Source of the DNA: Pseudocercospora fijiensis CIRAD86
Taxonomy: Eukaryota > Ascomycota > Dothideomycetes > Mycosphaerellales > Mycosphaerellaceae
Assembly (NCBI RefSeq): GCF_000340215.1
Contig: NW_006921540.1
Location: 2,603,486 to 2,667,485, forward strand
Direction of reading: 5' to 3'
Length of the DNA: 64,000 bases
A model generated the notes under the pieces. That model was not told where the DNA came from. It saw only the letters and a list, made by a program, of their open reading frames with translations, and made no database searches. The position numbers and the translations under genes were made by a program. Below, one piece after another: positions 33,784 to 42,279 of the stretch. Numbering within the stretch: position 1 is the stretch's first letter; each line of letters opens with the position of its first letter.

Positions 33784-34190
33784 TAACTAGTCTAGTTTAA
33801 CTAAGAATAGAAGCGGCTTCTTTAGGAATTTCTTCGCCCTTAGATAGATAGCAATATAAGCCTTTATAATATCGTCCGGAGCGGTTAGACAACTAGTGTT
33901 TAGATTAATACCGAAGCTAGATTAAGCTAGCATCTTATGCTATATCTTCTAGTCTGCTTTAAGGGCAGTAAGCTTGTTCTTTATAGACGTAGCTATAATA
34001 CGAGCCTTCCGCTAGGCCTATATAACGATAAGGTTTACTACTATTACTACCGCTATAAACAGTCCCTTCTTAAAGCTAGAATCGGCCCTCTCGCTATAGT
34101 TCTTACACCTGTCGATAGCGCTAGTTATAAGGCACTATGTCTTAGCATTATTAAACCGCTAGTTGCCTTCTACTTTAACCTTAATAACTA
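33784..34190 (-). pseudogene. Myb/SANT-like Harbinger protein, N-terminal piece
   Basis: The minus strand reads KNYSERADSSFKKGLF, NKLTALKAD and PDDIIKAYIAIYLRAKKFLK followed by KPLLFL, close to the DDxIxxHPxAKKFxxKPL pattern after the Myb/SANT-like DNA-binding domain of Harbinger-associated proteins. Internal stops are present. The retroelement insertion at 33783 cuts the frame, which continues at 26656. Confidence 0.65.
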
Positions 34191-34619
34191 GCGGTAGATT
34201 AAGGGCCGCCGCGAGCTTATCGAGTGTCTCTAGGTCCTATTATATGTCCGGCAATTGCGAATAATTAGGCGGTAGTTCTAGCTAAGAGTACTAAGACTAG
34301 TCGATTACTTAAGATTCTATGCTTTACTAACAAATTTGCTAGGCAATCGATAGTCTACGAGCGACTAGACCTATAGCTATCTCTTATATCGAACTACTAG
34401 CGACGAACGAGCCGTTATAATCGCTACCTTCTACCTCATTTTATACCTAAAGCTACTACCTAAAGTCTACGAAGGTTACGAGACTGCGCTAAGAACGCTT
34501 TTACCGAGATTGCGACGATACGATAACTATATTAGAAGACACACCTCGTTATCCAATTCACTTATTGTAGCGGCCGCTAATGCAGAAGGTTATATGCTAA
34601 TAAGCGCCACAATATTGAA

Positions 34620-34645
34620 GATTGGATTATAGACACGACAGGCTC
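34620..34645 (-). repeat. Right inverted repeat of Harbinger element
   Basis: 26 bases pairing with the left end; the CAA duplication follows at 34646-34648. Confidence 0.8.
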
Positions 34646-34648
34646 CAA

Positions 34649-35019
34649 ATTCGGAAGACTATCGACCGTTGCGAAACTCTCGCACTCTGCATTCGCCCAA
34701 GCGCAAGCCACTACAGCTCACCCGGGTAAGGTCTGAAACGTCGCATATGAGTCTCGAAGCCTTCTCATCTCCCCCGAACTCCTCATCACACTCAGAACTC
34801 GGCAAAATGGGCTTGGTCGACAGCGCAAAGGAGGTCGCCACGACTCCGTAGCCTTTGGCGTGCATCGTCGTCCTTGTCGAGATGCAACACAACTCGTTTT
34901 GTTCACTGTTTCTGTTTCCTTGATTCTGTCGCTCTTTTCCCAGTGAAGGAGGCCCTTCACCCAATGTCTGGCACATCTTTCTGGTACTTTTCCTGTTTCT
35001 ACCGGTGCCACCAACGGCC
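34649..35019. promoter_or_regulatory. Upstream region of the membrane-protein gene
   Basis: 371 bases of normal, non-RIP composition between the transposon end and the next ATG. The composition change at the transposon boundary is sharp. Only shadow frames are present. Confidence 0.4.
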
Positions 35020-36031
35020 ATGTCACTCGCTTACAGCTTCCGCCGTGCTCTGGCAGTAGCTATCTTCACAGTACCGCTGCTTCATGCCCAACAGTGTTTC
35101 TATCCGGATGGAACGCTTTCCTCAGACACGCCTTGTATTACAGGTTCCGATTCATCATGCTGCGCTGCGAGCTCATTCTGCTTGGACAATGGGCTGTGTT
35201 TTGGAAGTGGTATCGTGAGCAGGGGGAGCTGCACAGATAAGACATGGCAGAGTGGAGCATGTGCTTCGTACTGCACAACAAGTACGCCTAGCATGTCTCC
35301 TAGCAAGTGAGGAGGAAACTGACCAGCAAGCAGAATCACCGGGCTCGAGCATACCGCTCACACCATGTGCAACAACGGATGGCGCGAGCACTTTCGTGTG
35401 TGGTCTCGACGGCACAGCGTGTAAGAAAGACTCGAACACTTTTCCCATGGCAGGAGGAGCGTCTTTTGTACTGCGAGAGGCACAGGTTGCGGCTATGGTT
35501 GCGCCAGTGCTGGCAAGCATGTCTGCTTCAGCCTCTGCTTCGCCCAACTCCTCAGCATGTGCGAGCGGATCACTTTATACCGGAGGACAAATGGCAGGCC
35601 TCGGAATTGGTCTGGCTATACCACTTCTGATTGCCGCATGTGCTGCCATTTTCTTATGGCAGAAGGAACGAGCAAGGACACCGAAATTGATGTACCAGCT
35701 CCCGGACGATGACTTCAAGTCACCGCCGCCTCCACGACCTGCGGTGCATTTCATTCCAGCATCTCGAGACAATAGCGACGCATGCAGCTTCCGAACTGTC
35801 ACGCCCGAGATCGTGCAAATATCCGGACGAACAACTCCGCAGCACAAACCAGATCACCTGCAATCATTCCAAGAAAGATACCATGCCATGAACAAGAGTC
35901 TGATCGGCATCTCCGTCCAAGAGCTTGACGGACAGCCAGTGGGCTCGGCATTCAATTCTAGACAACAGCAACAGCCTATTGCACTACACAACAGACCGCC
36001 GAATGCCACAAGACCGCAGAGGCCACGATGA
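35020..36031 (+). CDS. Cys-rich single-pass membrane protein
   Basis: Exons 35020-35281 and 35331-36031 give 320 residues; the 49-nt intron joins ASYCTT to ESPGSSIPLTPC. The ATG at 35020 starts a secretion signal (MSLAYSFRRALAVAIFTVPL). A Cys-rich ectodomain follows (CCAASSFCLDNGLCF and later Cys), then a Ser/Ala-rich stalk. One transmembrane helix lies near 175-197 (MAGLGIGLAIPLLIAACAAI), with a basic stop-transfer QKERAR and a Pro/Gln-rich cytosolic tail. The layout resembles fungal cell-wall sensors or anchors (Wsc/Mid2-like) but without a WSC domain. Function unknown; plasma membrane or wall is likely. Confidence 0.75.
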
Positions 36032-36784
36032 TCAGATGGACAGATGCTGCCGTGTACGCGAATTACGTGAATGATAGCTTAGCGAGGCGTTATGGTTTTG
36101 GCTGTCTTCGAGAACGCTCACTAACAACATATCGCAACTATAGCCAGATAACGATAATCCAGCACAGTGTCATGCTTTTCCGTCACCACGAACGTCGTCA
36201 CAGCGACTCAATCTACCCCGGAAGAGCCGGCATACACATCCTTGTTTATTCTATCTAAACTCTAACTTTAGCCTTAGCCAGGATACACAGCCAGGGAATG
36301 GTGGCCAGACTAAGTTGTGGGCAAGTAAAAAGACGATCTCTATAAATAAGACACGACGACATCTGGTCTTATTTTAACGCGTTCGAGATCTTGCATCACA
36401 TTGGCGGCACTCGAGCTCTTCGTATTCCGGCAATCGCGTGCAGAATTGGGACAAGCCTTTGCACAAGCATCGATGATGGCTGGCGGTGCTTGCTTGTTTC
36501 GACCTCAGACGTACCGGGAATGTGCACAAGGGAAGGCAGGCATGGTGTGAAGAATGCGAGGCAGCTGCCACCCGACGAAATAGTGACGCCTTCCCTACTT
36601 CTGTGCCACCGACCACGTCCACGTCCACTGCCTTTCGCCCAACTCCACAAAGAACCATTCCATTTCAACTCAGAGTGGTAGAAATACAGTGCGAGACTTC
36701 GACAACGACGGCCACAGTCCCAGCGACTTTCCGAGCCATCTTCTCTGCGTGTCCTGCATCAAGATCCACAGCACCATCACCACG
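36032..36784. other. Intergenic region
   Basis: About 750 bases between two plus-strand genes. A TATA-like run (ctctataaataag) lies near 36338-36350. Several ORFs of 75-100 codons overlap on both strands near 36374-36680, but none looks like a protein family. Confidence 0.4.
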
Positions 36785-37258
36785 ATGAAGGTCTTCGGTA
36801 TGATTCTTGCCGGCCTCACGTCGTTGGGCACAGCGAGCATAGGAAGGCGGGCCGACGACTCGCCTGACGCACCACAAACTCCTCCACCAGCACAGCCATA
36901 CACTTCTACACCAATACCGTGCCCTACGACTTTGACAGTGCCTCCGATCGGAGACTGCTCAGGCTGCACCAGAACCATCTATAACTATACCGCTACCAAG
37001 AGTGTTGATTGTCATGGCTGCGAGTCCTTGGTCACGAGCACAAGCTATATACCTTGGCTTGGATTGTGTCCGGCAAGTATGCTTCACCAAGGCAAGTGGC
37101 GATGCTGACTGAAGTGGCAGGTATGCGTGGGTGGTGTTCAAACGGTCTTCAACACGACTGGTACTTCGACGGTGACTTCTTGCTCAGCCACACCGGGACC
37201 GAGCACTACTTCGACGGTGCCTCCTTGCGAAGCTACACCAGCACCGAACGAGAAGTGA
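36785..37258 (+). CDS. Small secreted Cys-rich protein
   Basis: Exons 36785-37072 and 37121-37258 give 141 residues. MKVFGMILAGLTSLGTASIG is a secretion signal followed by a dibasic RR. The mature part has nine Cys, including three CxxC motifs: 58-61 (DCSGC), 76-79 (DCHGC) and 95-98. The third (CPVC) exists only after splicing. The 48-nt intron begins GCAAGT and ends GCAG, so it would be a GC-AG intron in phase 0. Exon 2 continues VCVGGVQTVFNTTGTSTVTS with a Thr/Pro-rich tail and NYT and NTT sites. Likely a cell-wall or effector-like secreted protein; no fold is recognised. Confidence 0.62.
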
Positions 37259-37499
37259 AAGACCTTTGTCGCGGCTCTAGACAACGGGAATTCAGCACAA
37301 TGGCGAAGCACATCAATGTCGCCAGACACCTGGCTTGCTTGCTTGCTCCCAGCAAACATTACATCTCACAAACATGCACATGGCATTGTCAAGGTGACAC
37401 ATTACTTCTTCACGATCTCATCTCATCTGCACCACGTTTCTCGCACTTTTGCTTGAGTTTGGGAAATTGCACCCTCTCCTCAACCAAATCCTATCAAGT

Positions 37500-37748
37500 A
37501 TGTGCTACTACTCCCAGATCGTCTACGCATGCCAACATCTCGAAGCAGCAACATTGATTCAAGAACACGATCCAAAATGCAGAAACCCTGCCACCCAATT
37601 CTTCCCCATCGACATTATATGCTACCATTGTTTCACAGGAATCGAGCCTTTCGTTCCCGGACAGCCAACGCGGAGAGGCAGGAGAGGCAGGAGAAGAAAT
37701 CGTGGCGGCCGTGAAGATCGATCGATTGGCGAGCGACGTCGTGAATGA
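37500..37748 (+). CDS. Small Cys/His protein A of tandem array
   Basis: 82 residues from the ATG at 37500. The N-terminus MCYYSQIVYACQH places Cys2, Cys11 and His13; His23, Cys27, Cys41 and Cys44 (CYHC) follow, a spacing shared with protein B. The C-terminus is Arg/Gly-rich (PTRRGRRGRRRNRGGRED). Metal binding is inferred from spacing. No signal peptide or known domain. A further 3' exon is possible. Confidence 0.5.
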   Translation: MCYYSQIVYACQHLEAATLIQEHDPKCRNPATQFFPIDIICYHCFTGIEPFVPGQPTRRGRRGRRRNRGGREDRSIGERRRE

Positions 37749-37826
37749 AGTGAGGAAGTTACACAAATACAAACTCTGCTCTCCCGGCACGAGCAAACTC
37801 CCAAACCAAGTCAAGGATCGTTCATC

Positions 37827-38096
37827 ATGTGTTACATCCACCAACTCATCTACCGTTGCGGCCATCGCGACGCTCCGATCCACGTACAGGAGTGTGTTTG
37901 GACTTGCAGAAGGCCTAGGATCTGTCAGTTGAGGGTTAGGAGGAAGTGTGAGGGTTGTACTGCTGAGATTGAGGAGGATCGTGATGTTCTTGGGGTGGAA
38001 AATGCGACGCAGCAGGATCTTGAAGATGAGATTTTGGAATTGTTGAATAATGTGAGAAGGGGGAGGATGGGACCGCGGGGGAGGGTGTTGCATTGA
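37827..38096 (+). CDS. Small Cys/His protein B of tandem array
   Basis: 89 residues from the ATG at 37827. MCYIHQLIYRCGH gives Cys2, Cys11 and His13, with Cys23, Cys27, Cys33 and then CEGC at 41-44. Five positions match protein A exactly, and Cys23 replaces its His23. A short acidic helical stretch (DLEDEILELLNNV) and a basic end follow. It starts 78 bases after protein A stops and is probably a tandem duplicate. Function unknown. Confidence 0.55.
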   Translation: MCYIHQLIYRCGHRDAPIHVQECVWTCRRPRICQLRVRRKCEGCTAEIEEDRDVLGVENATQQDLEDEILELLNNVRRGRMGPRGRVLH

Positions 38097-38832
38097 TGTA
38101 GTCGGAGGAGGGGATAGTGCGACTTTTGGATGTACTTGTTCTTAATCGCCTACTGCGAAACTATACATATAGTGCTTGTTTATCTTTTCCAAGTGCGGCT
38201 CGACGTGGCTCACAGAGGCAGGTGTCGACAAAGAAGATTCCGATGGCGATGGCATTGGTGACTTGGACAAAATCGCGTATTCAGGGCGCAACTTTGCGGA
38301 CGCGAACGACTGCAGCCGTGGTTCCACGCCATTTGCAGACAGAAGTCATATTTTGGTGATTGGTAGTCACGTCGTCCTTCGTTATTGGCGATCTTGAGTT
38401 GCTTGATACCGCCAGTGTTGCAACGGCGAATTCCAGAACATTGTGTGGAGGTCTCCAGTCTGGAGGCAGTACTCGAGGCAGTGCTCTCATTTGTTGTCTT
38501 TCCTGGTATTGCCACGCTTACCCTAATGCACGGTAATCGAAAGGCCGCCAGTAAGCGTTAACAGAACAGCCTCGTGTATACCAGCGATTTGGAGCAATCC
38601 ACGAAAGCCATGGATCTCGCACGCACGCAGACAAGATCACCAAAGTCCCACAAAGATCTAAAGCCCTCTAAGATTTGCACCGAGCCATGCATGTGATTTG
38701 CTTGTCCAGTTTGCTCTCCACAAACATAAACCCCACCCCCCATCAAACCCACCCAACAAGTCCATCGTCGTCCTACCGAGCCTTCCAGCGCAGGGAACCT
38801 CCGTTCATGAACCCTGCCCCCGAAATTCCTCC
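38097..38832. other. Intergenic region within the small-protein array
   Basis: About 740 bases between proteins B and C. The plus strand at 38230-38270 can be read as KEDSDGDGIGDLDKI, a calcium-loop-like string, but without a surrounding domain. No convincing gene seen. Confidence 0.35.
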
Positions 38833-39306
38833 ATGTGCACCCAAGAACTAATTTGGTGCTCCTGTGGCCACGGCGAGCTTCTTCCCATTCGCGCCTGTCC
38901 GCGCGGGAGGATGCTGTCATACTGCTACACCATAGTGCATGGCAGTCACAAATTGGTCGTTCCGAGCGAATGCTCGTATTGCAAGTCGGGACTCAATCGA
39001 AGGAAGCAATTACCAGCCGCCAGGCCGCCACCGGATATTGCAGCTAAGGTCGAAGGGAATGCGAAAGTGGAGGATAATCAGAAGGATGTGTTTGAGAAGA
39101 TGGTAGTCGATCCGGAGTACTGGCCTGATGATGGAGCGTTTCCCACGGCTGAGAACGCTTTTGAGTTGGTGGAGGATACTGTGAGCAGTATGAACGATAT
39201 CATGGATACGGATTTTGTGGATTTTGAGCTGGATCCAGAGCTGATGGAGTTGCCGTTGAGGTCGGAGTCTGAGGCCGGAGTGGAGAGGGACGAGAAGAAG
39301 TCATGA
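38833..39306 (+). CDS. Small Cys/His protein C of tandem array
   Basis: 157 residues from the ATG at 38833. MCTQELIWCSCGH gives Cys2, Cys9, Cys11 and His13, with Cys22, Cys31 and CSYC at 47-50: the same order of ligands as A and B with longer loops. A Lys/Pro linker leads to an acidic C-terminus (DDGAFPTAENAFELVEDTV, DFELDPELMELPL). The acidic tail contrasts with the basic tail of A. Function unknown; likely intracellular. Confidence 0.6.
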   Translation: MCTQELIWCSCGHGELLPIRACPRGRMLSYCYTIVHGSHKLVVPSECSYCKSGLNRRKQLPAARPPPDIAAKVEGNAKVEDNQKDVFEKMVVDPEYWPDDGAFPTAENAFELVEDTVSSMNDIMDTDFVDFELDPELMELPLRSESEAGVERDEKKS

Positions 39307-39439
39307 CAAAAGGTGTGTCGTGCAATGCAGGAGGCAGTTTGTACATAAGAAGAGAGGAGGGCTTAGCTCCTCATCGAAAAGGAATTGAGCTCGAATTCGA
39401 AAGGCAGGGTTTAAACCCAGCAACAAGACCTGGGTCTTT

Positions 39440-41733
39440 TCAAAGCTCGCTATCTACGCGTCGGTCCTTATCACTTTCTGCTACTCTCTGGAAAGAGGTT
39501 CGTAGCTGCTGAGAGTTCTGCCGGTTGCATCTCGCGAAGAACGGTATCATGGTTAAAGGCTCGCGCACCGAGCGCCAGACTCTGGCACGAGATCCAAGTC
39601 GACCAGACACAATCTTAGTAGAACCTATATCGTCTCTGCCCTCGAGTGCGAGAACACGAGCGTCTTGAGTTGTCAGGCTGAGCATTTGATGGCCCCCTAT
39701 GTTTACGAAATCTTGTTCGAAGTGAGCACTTTCCGGCAGGCCAATGTTATGAAAGCCGCCACATTGCTTGATAAGCGCCTTGTTGTCCCAGCTCTCTGCG
39801 GTATAGACAAGTGGTCCGCGGATGACGGTCAGAGCGTCTTTGTGAGTTTCTGGGTGTGGAGACTCCAGGGTGATTGGCATGTCGAAATCGATGACCAGCT
39901 TGGCATCGGCGGGCAGTGACAATCTTTGGAAGCCAGTAGGAGTCTCGCCGCCAACTTGAACTCCATTTACGCTGAAGTTCACAGCGTAGCTGGGAATAGG
40001 CAGATTGATGTTCCATTGCCAATCCGCTGGCGCGGAGAAGGTGAGAATAGTTCTGCCGCCCCAGGGCATTGCACTCTCCATGTTGACCACAGCTTCGTTC
40101 TGTCCGGATGGTGGTAGAGGTATGCGTCTGGCGGCGGAGAGGTATAGATATATGTTGAGGTTGATGGTTGTCTCAACGATTTCCGCCGACCATGTATAGC
40201 CCCCAAGTAATCCGAGGGTCCGACAAAGATTCGGTGGACAGCAGCAACAATCAAACCAGTCGGATCGCTCTGTGGTTCCAGTTTTGCTGGTTGCCAAGGG
40301 GTTTGCATAGAAGAAACGCGTGCCATCAAGGCTGGCTCCGCCTAACACAGTATTTAGAAGGCTGCGTTCCATGACATCGCGAATGCGGCCGTCCAGCCGG
40401 TGACTCAAGAGACGTTCGCCCAGCATGCATAAACCAATGCTGGCACAAGTCTCTGCATAGCAGCCACCCTCATCTTCACAATCGGGAAGAAAGTGAGGGA
40501 TCTCGGAGAAGCCCTCTATTGACGGGTCGCTACCGATACCGCCAGTGGAATACATCTTGTTGTCAACCGTATCGTCCCACAGCCTTCTAGCAGAGTCCAA
40601 GAAGTTCTCGCCAAGATCGGCGGCGGCAGTGAGCAGATACATGGCGCGAACTGCATGTCCGACGACAGCCTTTTGTTCATTCAAAGGTGCATGCCATTGG
40701 TGGTATCGTCCGTCCGTGATGCTCTCCATTGTTCGATGATAATACTTGTCTTGGCGCTGCTCCGCCTCCCATACGAAAAAGGCACGGTTTCCCAGGTCCG
40801 GTTCGATGAGGCCTCGGGTGCCCACGAGATATCGAGCAAATTCAAGATGCTTCTGATCTTGAGTTCGACTATACAACCTGACCATGGCCAACTCAAGCTC
40901 GGGATGACCAGGGTAGCCGTGACGCTGATCTGAATTGGGTCCAAACATTTGCATCAGCAGTGCCACGTAGCGGATCATGATGTCGAGAAACTTGGTCGAG
41001 CGGGTATATTGATGATGGGCGAGGGCCGCTTCAAGCAAATGTCCGCAACAGTCTATCTCAGATCAGCCTGAGACCCAAGCCGGATCAAGGCGAACTCACA
41101 CATTTCATGCATATCCCTCAAGTTCTGTAGCCTGCCTTTGCGATCGACCACGGTGAAGTATGTGCCCAGGTAGCCATCGGAACTTTGTGCGTTTTCCATC
41201 ATGCCAATCAATTCTTCGATGGCCAGCGCGAATTCTCTGCGATGAGGGGATCTTTGTCCTTCTGGTGAGGCGAGGAAGTAACACGCTGCTTCCATCCATT
41301 TGGCCACGTCGGAGTCCCAAAAGAGGGAGATGGGGCTGCCGGTCAGCTGCAGGATCTCAGCAAAGTCGTTGCCACCGCAGGAGCACGCTCAGATACCGCG
41401 CATTTCCCACCCTCAAGCCTGCCAATGTCGTACTTCGGATTCCATTTCAGATTCCACGCATAGTAGCTGCCCTGCTTCCTGATCTGGTGCAGCTGTGTCT
41501 GGAGGACTTGATGGGAGAACAGCTGGCGCAACTTTCCATAGAAGGATTCGGGGGCGAAGGCTAGAATAAAGGACGGACATGAGCGTGGATGGCTGCCAGG
41601 TGAGGGAAAGTGGCCTACTCGTTTCTACGTATGTCTCCTGTGGATGGGCTCGATGAGTGGCGGAATAGAGGGCAACATGGGAGCTGCTTGGCTTGCTGCT
41701 GGGCCGTGCGGGACGCATTGTGTGATACGGCAT
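39440..41733 (-). CDS. GH127-family beta-L-arabinofuranosidase-like protein
   Basis: Exons 41733-41619, 41560-41397, 41346-41100 and 41052-39440 give 712 residues. The introns (58, 50 and 47 nt) join VET-TFAPESFYGKLRQ, GGKCA-LTGSPISLFWDSDVAKW and MHEM-YCCGHLLEAALAHH. DUF1680/GH127 marks: SDVAKWMEAACYFLA, NAQSSDGYLGTYF, GHAVRAMYLLTAAAD, the metal/catalytic region CEDEGGCYAETCASIG, then WFDCCCCPPNLCRTLG and a C-terminal beta domain. The family removes beta-L-arabinofuranosyl units using a Cys nucleophile near Zn. No signal peptide is evident, so it may act inside the cell. The first exon is the least certain part. Confidence 0.85.
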
Positions 41734-42279
41734 CAATGTCGTGGTGTGGTGTACTGCGGTATACGGTATCGTGATAGGGATATCTATCTGCAGATGCTTC
41801 GGCCGTGCCAGGTGCCATATCAATCGTCGCAGCCCATATCGAGGGAGGGTAACAGCGCGGTACGACGTCAAGGTGGGGTTCGCAAGGGTAGAATCGGTAG
41901 ATCTAGTTCTATTGGGGGGGGGGGGGGGGGGTGTACTCGCTCCAAACGTTGTTTGGCGACCTTCGTTCTTGGTATTTACCACTTTACCTTACCCTCGCCA
42001 CTGCAATACCACTGTACTCGGATAACATGCTACACGCGCTCCGTGTTGGCTGAGGCAGCCCACCCGGCAAGAAATGGACCCCCAATAATTTCAGGCCTCG
42101 TTGTTTGTCGACCTGATCGATGGGATCGAAGCCAGTCTGATCCTTGTGCTCCAGCATGCCACCCCAGAAGAGTTGCTATATTTTGCCAATGGCCGGCATT
42201 ACTCTCGCGGCCGGCGAGTCAAGCTTGATATCTGGACCACTTGCAATACGTGACCTCTTGCTCTCCAGTGACTGCAAGT
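41734..42279. promoter_or_regulatory. Divergent promoter region, GH127 / OPT transporter
   Basis: 546 bases between two divergent starts, a glycosidase and a transporter. It contains the 18-G run at 41914-41931. Overlapping frames on both strands here have no family resemblance. Confidence 0.45.
41914..41931 (+). repeat. Homopolymer run of 18 G
   Basis: Eighteen consecutive G, uninterrupted, in the shared promoter of GH127 and OPT. Its length is prone to slippage and sequencing error. Confidence 0.9.

Larger units (their letters stand above)
24232..34645 (+). mobile_element. PIF/Harbinger DNA transposon, RIP-mutated, with nested LTR element
   Basis: The 10.4-kb block is bounded by 26-bp inverted repeats (24232-24257 and 34620-34645) that differ at two positions, both C/T transitions, and is flanked by CAA at 24229-24231 and 34646-34648 (3-bp duplications are usual for this superfamily). 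Removing the nested retroelement and its duplication leaves about 3.29 kb. It carries a broken DDE transposase on the plus strand and a broken Myb/SANT-like gene on the minus strand, the two-gene organisation of Harbinger elements. Composition is strongly RIP-like throughout. Confidence 0.83.

Noticed and set aside
38215..38290. Calcium-loop-like string DSDGDGIGDLD
   Set aside because: It recalls GH13 or thrombospondin loops, but nothing before or after matches either family, and the frame is short.
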